Origin: JAWKZG01 sp041396125
Lineage (GTDB): Bacteria > Pseudomonadota > Gammaproteobacteria > Competibacterales > Competibacteraceae
Assembly (NCBI GenBank): GCA_041396125.1
Contig: JAWKZG010000006.1
Location: 1 to 64,000 of the forward strand
Reading direction: 5' to 3'
DNA length: 64,000 nt
This document shows, one piece after another, positions 27,301 through 35,180 of the stretch (the stretch's first letter is position 1; the number at the start of each line of letters is the position of its first letter). A model generated the notes under the pieces. That model searched no databases, was not told the origin of the DNA, and was given only the letters and a program-made list of their open reading frames with translations. The translations under genes were made by a program, and so were the position numbers.

Positions 27301-27575
27301 TGGTTTATCTGGTCTGCTACGATATTACCGATGATGCGATTCGACTGGGAGTAGCGCGCATATTGTCGGAGTACGGCGACCGGGTGCAACGCTCGGTATT
27401 TGAGGTTCGTGTGCGCAGTGAAGCGGATCTGTACGGTTTGATTGAGCGCCTCAAAGATACGGCTGAAGATGACTGCGATGTGCGCATGTACCGGCTGTGC
27501 CGCAATTGCCGTCAAACCTCGCAAACCTTAACCGGAGAGGCCGTAGCCGTGTTCCCGGCGACGATAATCGTCTAA
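27300..27575 (+). CDS. cas2: CRISPR-associated endoribonuclease/integrase subunit Cas2
   Basis: Starting at ATG 27300 (TGATG overlap with the fusion gene) the protein is 91 residues, opening MVYLVCYDITDDAIRLGVARIL, the Cas2 ferredoxin-like start with the conserved Asp in YDITDD. It continues GDRVQRSVFEVRV and DDCDVRMYRLCRNC. Cas2 bridges two Cas1 dimers in the spacer-integration complex. The C-terminus contains a small Cys cluster (CRNCRQ). Translation is probably coupled to the Cas6-RT-Cas1 gene. Confidence 0.95.
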   Translation: MVYLVCYDITDDAIRLGVARILSEYGDRVQRSVFEVRVRSEADLYGLIERLKDTAEDDCDVRMYRLCRNCRQTSQTLTGEAVAVFPATIIV

Positions 27576-27860
27576 ACTGTTAAAAGTGAATATACGTAAA
27601 GCGTGTATCACGTGGCGGCTGAATGACGCACATGCTTTACCAATCGTGCCGTATAGGCCATTTTTCTTTATAAATCATGGTGAAGTGTTCGCTGGATTTG
27701 ACCTGATTTTAGGCGTTGTGCCGCCAGTTGTTTAAAAACAAGGCGTTATGTTTACTTAAGGGCGTTGTTACGGATGAATGAGGTTGATTGGAAGGGGATT
27801 TTGGTGTGCCGCCCATTGTGGGTGGTAACATGCTGAAATTATGCGGAAAATAGATGTGCT
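27576..27860 (+). promoter_or_regulatory. CRISPR leader region
   Basis: These 285 bp between cas2 and the first repeat contain no gene. They include AT-rich stretches (27655-27690, 27700-27760) as expected for a leader with the array promoter. The orientation is supported by the degenerate repeat at the far end and by the cas genes lying on this side. Confidence 0.7.
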
Positions 27861-28777
27861 CCCGCAATTGAATTAGTCGCGTAGACTGTTGAAACGAACG
27901 TGTCAGTCGCAATAAAATAAAAAAAAACCCGCAATTGAATTAGTCGCGTAGACTGTTGAAACTTTCCAAAGGGCGGCAGGAGTGGTGTTTTGGCTCCCGC
28001 AATTGAATTAGTCGCGTAGACTGTTGAAACGTACTGGCTGCCACTTCGTCCGTCGCTTCCGCCCCGCAATTGAATTAGTCGCGTAGACTGTTGAAACTGT
28101 AACGGATACCTATTTTTTTGAAACGCTTGACCCGCAATTGAATTAGTCGCGTAGACTGTTGAAACTAATGCACACAATTCGTCATCCCAACGTATTGCCC
28201 GCAATTGAATTAGTCGCGTAGACTGTTGAAACTGCAACCGTCCGCCCTGCGTGGTCGATTCGACTCCCGCAATTGAATTAGTCGCGTAGACTGTTGAAAC
28301 TCAATGCCCGTACCGCTTCAACGGCCTCTAAAACCCGCAATTGGAATTAGTCGCGTAGACTGTTGAAACTTTAGGATCGACGCCTATTACAACATCACTA
28401 AATACCCGCAATTGAATTAGTCGCGTAGACTGTTGAAACCTTTCCCAACCAATCGCAAATACCTGCCACAGCCCCGCAATTGAATTAGTCGCGTAGACTG
28501 TTGAGACCCAAGTGCAACCCCTGTATCGAAGGCGTATTCCCGCAATTGAATTAGTCGCGTAGACTGTTGAAACCTTTGTTGTACCACATCAATAAATCAG
28601 CGAGGCCCGCAATTGAATTAGTCGCGTAGACTGTTGAAACTTTGAATGTTGTGCCACCCTCTTTCTTTATCAGCCCGCAATTGAATTAGTCGCGTAGACT
28701 GTTGAAACTGGTGTGTGCCATCATTATCGTAAATCCATTTCCACAATGAATTAGTAGCGCAGATGGTTTTTTGAGAA
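27861..28777 (+). CRISPR. CRISPR array, 13 repeats of 35 bp plus one degenerate terminal repeat
   Basis: Repeats begin at 27861, 27928, 27996, 28063, 28131, 28198, 28266, 28334, 28405, 28473, 28539, 28606 and 28674. The 35-bp unit starts CCCGCAATTG and ends GACTGTTGAAAC, the GAAAC tail usual for Cas6-processed type III and type I repeats. Repeat 8 has an extra G (36 bp) and repeat 10 has GAGAC for GAAAC. After the last spacer a strongly degenerate repeat lies at about 28741-28777, marking the leader-distal end. Spacers are 31-35 bp, and all twelve between intact repeats differ. The array lies between cas2 and the convergent cmr operon. Confidence 0.98.
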
Positions 28778-28834
28778 ATTCAACTTGCGGTCATTAAAGA
28801 GGGTAGAGTTTGTTTTGAAGAGACTAGGGCAAAA

Positions 28835-28864
28835 AAAACCCGAGGGCGCATTGCCTCGGGTTTT
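28835..28864. terminator. Bidirectional terminator between array and cmr operon
   Basis: AAAACCCGAGG (28835-28845) and CCTCGGGTTTT (28854-28864) form a perfect 11-bp stem with an 8-base loop. A/T tracts on both sides allow it to stop the plus-strand array transcript and the minus-strand cmr operon, which ends at 28886. Confidence 0.85.
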
Positions 28865-28885
28865 AGAGGTGGGATGAGTGGAGGG

Positions 28886-29125
28886 TCAATCAGGGCTATG
28901 ATCGAAAATCACAATCTCACCAGTGACGGGGGAACGGTAAATGAGTTTGCGTGCTTTGCCATGCAGAGTATGAGCAATACGCAGATAGGGCCATACTGGT
29001 GCAGCACCGGTGAGTTGAACGTCCTGGCCTTCGCCAGCCATTGCTTTGGCTTTCGATTCATATTGCGGTAAATCGGCGAGTTTGGCGGTGTCCTGATAAA
29101 ACTTGGATAAGTCAATAATAACCAT
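28886..29125 (-). CDS. csx3: Csx3-like type III CRISPR accessory protein
   Basis: The 79-residue protein ends with LTGAAPVWPYLRIAHTLHGK, then YRSPVTGEIVIFDHSPD. From memory this follows the Csx3/Crn3 pattern (G-x-x-P-I-W-x(4)-L-A-H, Y-D-P, VVV-x-S-H-S). Csx3 proteins degrade or bind the cyclic tetra-adenylate signal made by Cas10. The His of the H-L-H segment is kept, but the Asp of the usual YDPR is Arg here, so ring-nuclease activity is uncertain. It is the last gene of the cmr operon, 3 bp after the membrane protein. It is shorter than typical members (about 100 residues). Confidence 0.62.
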   Translation of the reverse strand: MVIIDLSKFYQDTAKLADLPQYESKAKAMAGEGQDVQLTGAAPVWPYLRIAHTLHGKARKLIYRSPVTGEIVIFDHSPD

Positions 29126-29128
29126 TGC

Positions 29129-29722
29129 TTACTCCAACTTATCACATTCGATGGTATCGACATCACCAAAGGGAGGTTCCCAGACTAAGCAGAGGTCCGG
29201 CGACATCTTGCCTACTAATGCTCTCAGCTCGAACTCGGCTTCGTAAAAATTGCTGAATTCGCCGCTGTCCGGGTCCAGGCCGGGTCCTGGATTGGTCTGT
29301 TTAACGGCAGGCGCACGTAAGTCTAGGCGTGGATTTTCTGCCATCTGTGTGCCGATTTGCTGACCGAGCGGACGAATATCTCCTTCACCCGACAAGTAGG
29401 CGCGTTTACAAAGCATGACCACTTTCCCCTGATAGATGAACCGCACTGTGAGTTTTTTTGGCAAGCTGTTTATCCAGTTCTCACTGCTTTCCTGCCACCA
29501 GATGGCAATCGCTACAATCAGGGTAATAATGCTGATGGCTGGATCTACTTTATCGCTCCAGTCCGTGTTTAAATCATTTGTAAATGTAGGCGCTATTAGC
29601 CAGGAAACGAGTATTATAAAGACCAAAAAGCCAATCAATATTAAGGGTGTTTTATTCTTGCCGACGGCGTAATGGAGTTGTGCGCTGATTCTTTTCATAC
29701 GTGGGCTTTTAGAAGTGCTCAT
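29129..29722 (-). CDS. Two-helix membrane protein in the cmr operon, candidate signalling effector
   Basis: The 197-residue protein has a basic N-terminus, two membrane helices (LILIGFLVFIILVSWLIA near 28-45 and ISIITLIVAIAIWWQ near 63-78) and a C-terminal soluble domain of about 115 residues predicted to be cytoplasmic (KLTVRFIYQGKVVMLCKRAYL, DIRPLGQQIGTQM, LCLVWEPPFGDVD). I cannot assign it to a family by sequence. The layout resembles Csx23-type effectors of type III systems, membrane proteins whose cytoplasmic domain binds cyclic tetra-adenylate; this is inference from architecture and position. It sits 5 bp after cmr6 and 3 bp before the Csx3-like gene. Confidence 0.7.
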   Translation of the reverse strand: MSTSKSPRMKRISAQLHYAVGKNKTPLILIGFLVFIILVSWLIAPTFTNDLNTDWSDKVDPAISIITLIVAIAIWWQESSENWINSLPKKLTVRFIYQGKVVMLCKRAYLSGEGDIRPLGQQIGTQMAENPRLDLRAPAVKQTNPGPGLDPDSGEFSNFYEAEFELRALVGKMSPDLCLVWEPPFGDVDTIECDKLE

Positions 29723-29727
29723 AGTTT

Positions 29728-30597
29728 TTACTCCCTGGGTTGTTGCTGAACCTGAAGCATGCGGCCATAGCCACTGCGTGTTTTTGCGCCTGCCCCCCAG
29801 TGCTGTAATGCAGCGCTGAGTATCTGAAACGCCAGTGTTGTCCAGGAGCGACCGATGTCTTCATCATCCGCCAGACAATGCAAGGCGATATGGAAATGGC
29901 CCGTTGAGCTGAGGAATGTCACGGGGTTGGGATCATCAAAATCGCTTGGCGGGCTTTTGCCATTGCTGCTGTAATAGTCCTGATGATGTGGTGTCATGAC
30001 ATCCAACACCAATCCGCCGCCTTGTTGGAGCGAATCAGGCATTATCCAGGCATCGTGGAAGACAACAATGCCGGCTTCGTCGGTATTGCCGAATAGCGTA
30101 TCCGCAGCTGATGTAGTGCTATCTGTGGCCTCCGTGCTTTCAGCGGCTTTCTTACCTGAAATCTTGTAAGTCGGGTCAGTGGCACCTAAAACACGATGAC
30201 AAAAATGTGCGCACAGTCCTTTCAGCGATGAACCAGGAATCACCGGCACACCATAGGTATGATGCAGTGTCAGGCCGACTTCCAACGGACTGGCATTGCC
30301 CAAACCCGTCACGAAACGACCTTGTACTTGAAAAGAATCCTGCTTTAGCGCCGGTAGTTGTTCAAGCCATTGGCTGCGTCGTTCGAAGGCTGCTTTATAC
30401 AAGTTTCCTTTAATTGTTTGCCTAGCGGCAGCCTTCGCCTTTTTCAATACGGCTTGCCGGGCATCATTTTCGTTGGCCTTATCTGATAAACCTGCGCCAA
30501 GATAGCGTGAAAGCACCAGCCCGGCGTGGCTGGCTTCTTTCCGGGGGAGTTCTAGCAATGCTTCACGACAGGGCGGGGAATAACCGTTTTCAGTCAT
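29728..30597 (-). CDS. cmr6: Type III-B RAMP protein Cmr6
   Basis: The 289-residue RAMP protein has the characteristic VPVIPGSSLKGLCAHFCHRVLG (glycine/lysine loop near 135-155) and the C-terminal G-rich loop WGAGAKTRSGYGRM near 265-280, both typical of Cmr6. Cmr6 caps the 3' end of the crRNA filament in the Cmr complex. Its start overlaps the cmr5 stop by 8 bp. Confidence 0.93.
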   Translation of the reverse strand: MTENGYSPPCREALLELPRKEASHAGLVLSRYLGAGLSDKANENDARQAVLKKAKAAARQTIKGNLYKAAFERRSQWLEQLPALKQDSFQVQGRFVTGLGNASPLEVGLTLHHTYGVPVIPGSSLKGLCAHFCHRVLGATDPTYKISGKKAAESTEATDSTTSAADTLFGNTDEAGIVVFHDAWIMPDSLQQGGGLVLDVMTPHHQDYYSSNGKSPPSDFDDPNPVTFLSSTGHFHIALHCLADDEDIGRSWTTLAFQILSAALQHWGAGAKTRSGYGRMLQVQQQPRE

Positions 30598-30979
30598 TGT
30601 TTGATTCCTCGTCTTCGTCGCCCGAGAGCAGAGCTTCCGCGTAGCGTTTCAACCAGCTTGCGGCTGTCATCGCTTCGCGGCTGTAGAAGCGGTAGTCTCT
30701 CAAGGAAGCCGTTCTGGCTTTGTTGCAAAGCTCCTCGCGTGTTAAGCCTTCGTCAATGACGGTGGCTAAGTTATCAAGGTAGCCCGCGGGCGCTTTGGAT
30801 TCGGCAAAAGCTAAGGCCTGAGCAAGCCCGCTCTGGTGCAACAGGGCGGGAAATCGCTTGGCGAAACGCTTGTACTGGGCTTCATCTTCGTCTGGTTTGC
30901 CGTCCTCACCCCGGTATTTAACGAACTCATTGACACAACCGAATGCTTCTTCCGCCCGTCGTTGTTCACGTGTGCTCAT
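30590..30979 (-). CDS. cmr5: Type III-B small subunit Cmr5
   Basis: The 129-residue helical protein (STREQRRAEEAFGCVNEFVKY, KRFPALLHQSGLAQALAFAESK, DYRFYSREAMTAASWLKRYAEALL) matches the Cmr5 pattern, including the LIH/LLHQSGLAQALAF helix. Cmr5 forms the inner filament that lines the target RNA. The start at 30979 is chosen over further upstream ATGs because it gives the normal family length and lies 14 bp after cmr4. Confidence 0.92.
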   Translation of the reverse strand: MSTREQRRAEEAFGCVNEFVKYRGEDGKPDEDEAQYKRFAKRFPALLHQSGLAQALAFAESKAPAGYLDNLATVIDEGLTREELCNKARTASLRDYRFYSREAMTAASWLKRYAEALLSGDEDEESNND

Positions 30980-30993
30980 GGTGAGGCGCTCCG

Positions 30994-31971
30994 TTAATCG
31001 TTTACAAAACAGCAGCGTACCCGGCCTTTGCCGATGCTGGCTTTGCCGCCGATTTGCAAAGGGCATTCGCCTGCGCAGTAGTCATCCATCAGTTGCTGAG
31101 GCGTGGTGCCAGAATAACCATACACCCGATCACACCACACCAGACCGGCCAGCAGAGTTTCCGCCGGTAGTGATTCTTCGTACCACAGTGCGTTTCCTGC
31201 GGCGGTGCCTGTTTTGGAGTTAATTTTGATCCGGGCATTGACCTCGGTTGCCGTTTCGCACAGGAAATTGAACACGTCATCCGCAACAATCGTGAACCGC
31301 TCGGCAAATAGAGATTGCCAGACGGGATCGTCGTGGAATAGCCAGTTGCCGATGGCGTCGGCCCACTGTGTGGCGGTGCTGCAGGTTTCGGTTTTGAAAT
31401 CCAGATCTTCCAGATAAAGGCGCTGTCCATCACCATCCAACACTTTGCCGCGATCAGTAATATGGGCAATGTCGTCTTGCTCGATCTTGCAGTGTGCCGC
31501 CAAGCCTGACGTTTGCCCGGCTGCGTCCAGGTCACGGTACAGCCGGTGCAGCACCATCGGGGCCGTCACCCAGGCAAATGTGCCAAGCAAACTGCGCACG
31601 GGCAGACAAATAAGACGGGCATCGCTGAAAACCAGTGAACCGGCATTCTCGCTCTGTGGTGTTGTGTCTTGCCCGCTTTGGCTATTTTGCGCGCTGTCGT
31701 CTTTCGTATTGTCCTCTTCCTCAATGGCTTCATCGGGTTTGCCGAAAGCCGCTTTGAATGGATCCGTCTTGCATTGCGCGGCATAGGCATCTCTTAACAC
31801 ACCTTTAAAAGAAGAGCCCGGCACCAGTGGCCAGCCGGTGACTTTCTCGCGCATCACCGGCAGGTCGATGAAGCCAATGCCCTGACCTGCGCCAACATGC
31901 AAAGGCGTTAGCGCGTGCAGCCAGTACAATCTGGGTGTGGGTGGTGTATTTGTGGTAGCTGTCGTTGTCAT
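30994..31971 (-). CDS. cmr4: Type III-B backbone RAMP protein Cmr4 (target RNA nuclease)
   Basis: The 325-residue protein has the Cmr4 opening YWLHALTPLHVGAGQGIGFIDLPVMREKVTGWPLVPGSSFKGVLRD. The Asp in FIDLPV corresponds to the catalytic Asp that cuts target RNA at 6-nt intervals, so slicing should be intact. PLQIGGKASIGKGRVRC near the end is the RAMP glycine-rich loop. An acidic low-complexity insert (EEEDNTKDDSAQNSQSGQ) lies near 85-105. The ATG at 31971 overlaps the cmr3 stop as ATGA. Confidence 0.94.
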   Translation of the reverse strand: MTTTATTNTPPTPRLYWLHALTPLHVGAGQGIGFIDLPVMREKVTGWPLVPGSSFKGVLRDAYAAQCKTDPFKAAFGKPDEAIEEEDNTKDDSAQNSQSGQDTTPQSENAGSLVFSDARLICLPVRSLLGTFAWVTAPMVLHRLYRDLDAAGQTSGLAAHCKIEQDDIAHITDRGKVLDGDGQRLYLEDLDFKTETCSTATQWADAIGNWLFHDDPVWQSLFAERFTIVADDVFNFLCETATEVNARIKINSKTGTAAGNALWYEESLPAETLLAGLVWCDRVYGYSGTTPQQLMDDYCAGECPLQIGGKASIGKGRVRCCFVND

Positions 31972-33280
31972 TGTTTCCAGACTCCCCATAAAGCCAGGCC
32001 GAAGCCATCGTTTTGATTTTGTGCATCGGTACAGACCGATTGCAGCCAGAGTTTGTCGGCCAGTTCGGCGGGATCCCCGTCGATAAGCTCAAAGAAGTAC
32101 ACACTGCCTGCGGGCACCAGGCGCCGCACCGGTTTGGGTCCAGGTTTTTTACCACGTTCAATCAACCAGCCGGAAATGGGTCGCCAGCGGTCGATACAGG
32201 CGGATACCAGGCGTATGTGCACTTCTGTGCCGGGTGGCTTGCCGGTCAAATCGTCCTTGAGCCAGTCGGGCCGCCAGCCGGTTTCGAATAAGCCGGGCGT
32301 TGCCAGTACCAGTCGCAGATATTTGGCTCGACGAATTCGACTGCGTAAATCCGGCGGGCAGACCCAGGCTGTGGATGATTGCGCTTGCCAATGCACCAGG
32401 CGGCGCTCTCCCCCAAACGGGTGGTAATCGTCCAGTGTTTGCAGAATGTCAGCAAAAGAAGGCAAAGAAGGCTTGGCGTTGACGCGTGCTGCTATGGTCA
32501 GCGGTTGGTACTGGCCGGGCAGATTGAAATCCAGCCCGGCTGTTTTGAACAACATACCTTCCTTGGCAGTGCCGGTTTCAGATGAAATCCCTTCCTTGGC
32601 AGTGCCGGTTTCAGATGAAATCCCTTCCTTGGCAGTGCCGGTTTCAGATGAAATCCCTTCCTTGGCAGTGCCGGTTTCAGATGAAATCCCTTCCTTGGCA
32701 GTGCCGGTTTCAGATGAAATCTGAACATGAAAACGCTCGTCTTGCGCAGGCGCGGCCAGAAAACCTTGCTCAGGGGTCGCCTCATCGGCAGATGTCGGTA
32801 GTTCGATAGGTTTTCCGGCCAGCCACGCGTGCATGGTATTTGCTGACCAGAACGCCGGCGATTTTGCCGGTTTGTTGCTGGTTTCTATGAGTAGTGGTTT
32901 TAATCCATTGTGCGGCAGGTTGCAGCCTTCGCCTTCTGCCATCTCGGCCATAGGTTTTATTTGGCAGTATGCAAGCCCGTCAGCATTGTCATTATCTTCC
33001 CATATCAGGATATCGCGCGGCGCGGGAAAAACAGTGTGTTGCGCCATTGCGGCAGCGGCCCTGCAATGTTCAATGCTTTGAGTTGTGTGATGATGTTCTT
33101 GAAATTATGCCCGCTTTGCTTGCCAACAAGACTGCGTAATGATCCGGCCAGCACCGAAGGATACGGCCAATCCAGCAGGCGCATGCGGGCACCCTGGCCT
33201 GCGCCGAAAGGGCGACCGTCGCGGGCAACGATGGGGTCGCGTGGTGTCAGTTTCAGGTAAGTCGTGGTGATCTCAGGCAT
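31968..33280 (-). CDS. cmr3: Type III-B RAMP protein Cmr3 (one frameshift; 11-residue repeat insert)
   Basis: The N-terminus from 33280 reads MPEITTTYLKLTPRDPIVARD, then GRPFGAG and RLLDWPYPSVLAGSLRSLVG, the Cmr3 start that binds the crRNA 5' handle. The frame breaks near 33024-33026; adding one G to GGG (plus strand) gives LFFPAPRDILIWED and joins the 359-residue remainder. Downstream, DDYHPFGGERRLVHW and NDGFGLALWGVW are family features. Between them five exact copies of SSETGTAKEGI are inserted. Cmr3 partners Cas10 at the base of the complex. The start overlaps the cas10 stop by 8 bp. Confidence 0.9.
32557..32721. repeat. Five perfect 33-bp tandem repeats inside cmr3
   Basis: Units start at 32557, 32590, 32623, 32656 and 32689 and appear identical at the DNA level. 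They encode (SSETGTAKEGI)x5 in the cmr3 frame, an in-frame hydrophilic linker. Exact identity indicates very recent expansion or active slippage. Copy number may vary between cells or be misassembled. Confidence 0.95.
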
Positions 33281-35180
33281 CGCTTTCCTCCGGCTCAGCG
33301 CATAGTGGGTTCGTGCATGCCTGTTTGGCTGATTTGGCGATGCGGCGGGCAACCAGCCATTCATCCGCAAGACGCATAACATCGGGATGGAAAGCCTGCC
33401 GCCCCATCTGGCTTTCGCTGGCTTGCTGCAGGCTTGTGCGCAGCAGATTCTCAATAGCATCCAGCGGCGCATCGGGGCCATCGGTGCTGAACATTTTGCG
33501 TGCAAGCAAACGCCGCACATCGGCGATGATGGCGTCGTCTTCATTGGAGTTGGTCCAGTGGGCATAGTCATGTGCCAGTGTGCGCAGATCGTATGCTGCC
33601 CGATCCGGCAATTGCTCATTAATATATTGCTGCACCCATTGTTGCAACCGGCAGTCCAGGGAGGTTTCTTTGTCTTCCTGCTGATACCAGCGTCCGCGAA
33701 CTATGATCGGAGGGCCGCTACGTGGATGCACATGGACTGCCAAGCCGTTGCGATCCGGTAATTTTGCGTTGCTTTCGGCAGCACGGGCAAAATTAAGCAG
33801 GTCTTCCAGTGGATCGAGGCAATGTCCTATGGCAACGCCAACAGACAAAGTGGGGTTATTGCCGTCTTGATCAGACCACTGGCGCATCGCGCCTTTGAAA
33901 GCTTCGTATAACTCACGCGCGCAGGCGATGCATTGATCTACCGGCACCATCACCATAATGTCGTCCGCACCGGCGTAAATCGGATGACCATAATGCTTTT
34001 TTGCGATGTGCCGGGACGCGTTGGCGAAATCTGCCAGCGCTTTCGAAAACGCCTGATGATCTTCAAGACTGTCGATATTATCGAGGGTTGCGCCCATACG
34101 GTCGCCGTCAGCGAATATGAACGCCAGATAGGGGTCTGGCTCACCGAATTTAAGCTCTCTGATAAGCCGGGTTAACTTCTGCTTGATGGTTTTGAGATGC
34201 TCGATGTCGCTGTCGGTCAAGAAGACAATCTCGTCGTCTGTTGCAAGGTTTTGTCGTTGCCGGATATAGCTATCAATTCGGTTTGGAAATAGTAGAGCGC
34301 CGTCATAAGGGAAAGGGTTGTTTTGGTTCTCCTGATAGCTACCCGTGCCGGTGGTGCTGTCAATCTCGGCACTATGAAAAACGGCAAGTTTTTGACAGAT
34401 GGCGCGGATGTTACCAAGTAAGTGAAAAGAGTGTGCATTCGTTTTAGCGACTCCGCGAATCCAGGGATCTGCGGCTAGTCGCGTGACGGAAGGAAACGCT
34501 TCTTTTCTGGCTGCACGTTTGGTCAGACCGATGGCATCGAGTTCTTCACCGACGTTGAGCCGTAAGCGTTGAGCAAGTTCGGGATTATTTTTTAGTTTAT
34601 CAATGCGAGTCTCGCGTTTTACAAAAACACTTTCCCGTGCACCGTCGAGAGAAGATTTAGGGATGATGTAATACCCTTGCCATCTCTTGAAATCCCGGCA
34701 GGCTTTGCGGCCAGCCAGAAGTTGCATGACGCGCTGGCGGCTTTTCTTATAATCACCTGTCAACGGCGTCCAGGCGGCGTAAAATTCAATAACATCTTCG
34801 AGTTGTGCGTTCCAGTATCGTTCGTTAATAACTGTTTTTGCCGCTTCCATCGCTTTCGCTGCTTCTTCTTTCCAGCGGTTTTCTGCCGCAGCCTGCGCTC
34901 TATCAGCAACCTCTTCAGGTCCTTTTTCAAGGTTAAGTGCAGGCAATGCTGCCAGGATGACATTTACACAACTCTGGTTTTCGTCCGAGAAAAAGGAATG
35001 AGCGTTGTCTGCGGGCGCGGGGAAGATAAGATTGCCGCCATTATCCTTAACAGCCTTTGCCGCAGCCTTGCTAATCTCCGATAACATCAGTGAACCGTAC
35101 CAGAGGTCACGAGTACGACGCGCCGCTGAGATGAAATCCTGTACTGGGCCAAGCGTGATGACGAGAAGATGCCCGCTCAT
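33273..35180 (-). CDS. cas10: Type III-B large subunit Cas10/Cmr2
   Basis: At 635 residues it begins MSGHLLVITLGPVQDFISAARRTRDLW, the Cmr2 N-terminus without an HD nuclease domain. A zinc-finger/insert region and two Palm (cyclase-like) domains follow. The second Palm has IYAGADDIMVMVP at residues 402-414; the usual G-G-D-D is G404-A405-D406-D407, so both metal-binding aspartates are present but the second Gly is Ala. FADGDRMGATLDN (near 350) is the first Palm signature. It should synthesise cyclic oligoadenylates on target RNA binding. DNA cleavage is unlikely without HD. The gene overlaps cmr1 by ATGA. Confidence 0.94.
   Translation of the reverse strand: MSGHLLVITLGPVQDFISAARRTRDLWYGSLMLSEISKAAAKAVKDNGGNLIFPAPADNAHSFFSDENQSCVNVILAALPALNLEKGPEEVADRAQAAAENRWKEEAAKAMEAAKTVINERYWNAQLEDVIEFYAAWTPLTGDYKKSRQRVMQLLAGRKACRDFKRWQGYYIIPKSSLDGARESVFVKRETRIDKLKNNPELAQRLRLNVGEELDAIGLTKRAARKEAFPSVTRLAADPWIRGVAKTNAHSFHLLGNIRAICQKLAVFHSAEIDSTTGTGSYQENQNNPFPYDGALLFPNRIDSYIRQRQNLATDDEIVFLTDSDIEHLKTIKQKLTRLIRELKFGEPDPYLAFIFADGDRMGATLDNIDSLEDHQAFSKALADFANASRHIAKKHYGHPIYAGADDIMVMVPVDQCIACARELYEAFKGAMRQWSDQDGNNPTLSVGVAIGHCLDPLEDLLNFARAAESNAKLPDRNGLAVHVHPRSGPPIIVRGRWYQQEDKETSLDCRLQQWVQQYINEQLPDRAAYDLRTLAHDYAHWTNSNEDDAIIADVRRLLARKMFSTDGPDAPLDAIENLLRTSLQQASESQMGRQAFHPDVMRLADEWLVARRIAKSAKQACTNPLCAEPEESDA

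Noticed and set aside
32446..32809. Repeat-containing frames on the plus strand and in other minus frames over the 33-bp repeats
   Set aside because: A 33-bp perfect repeat keeps all six frames open. Only the minus frame joined to conserved Cmr3 sequence is supported.
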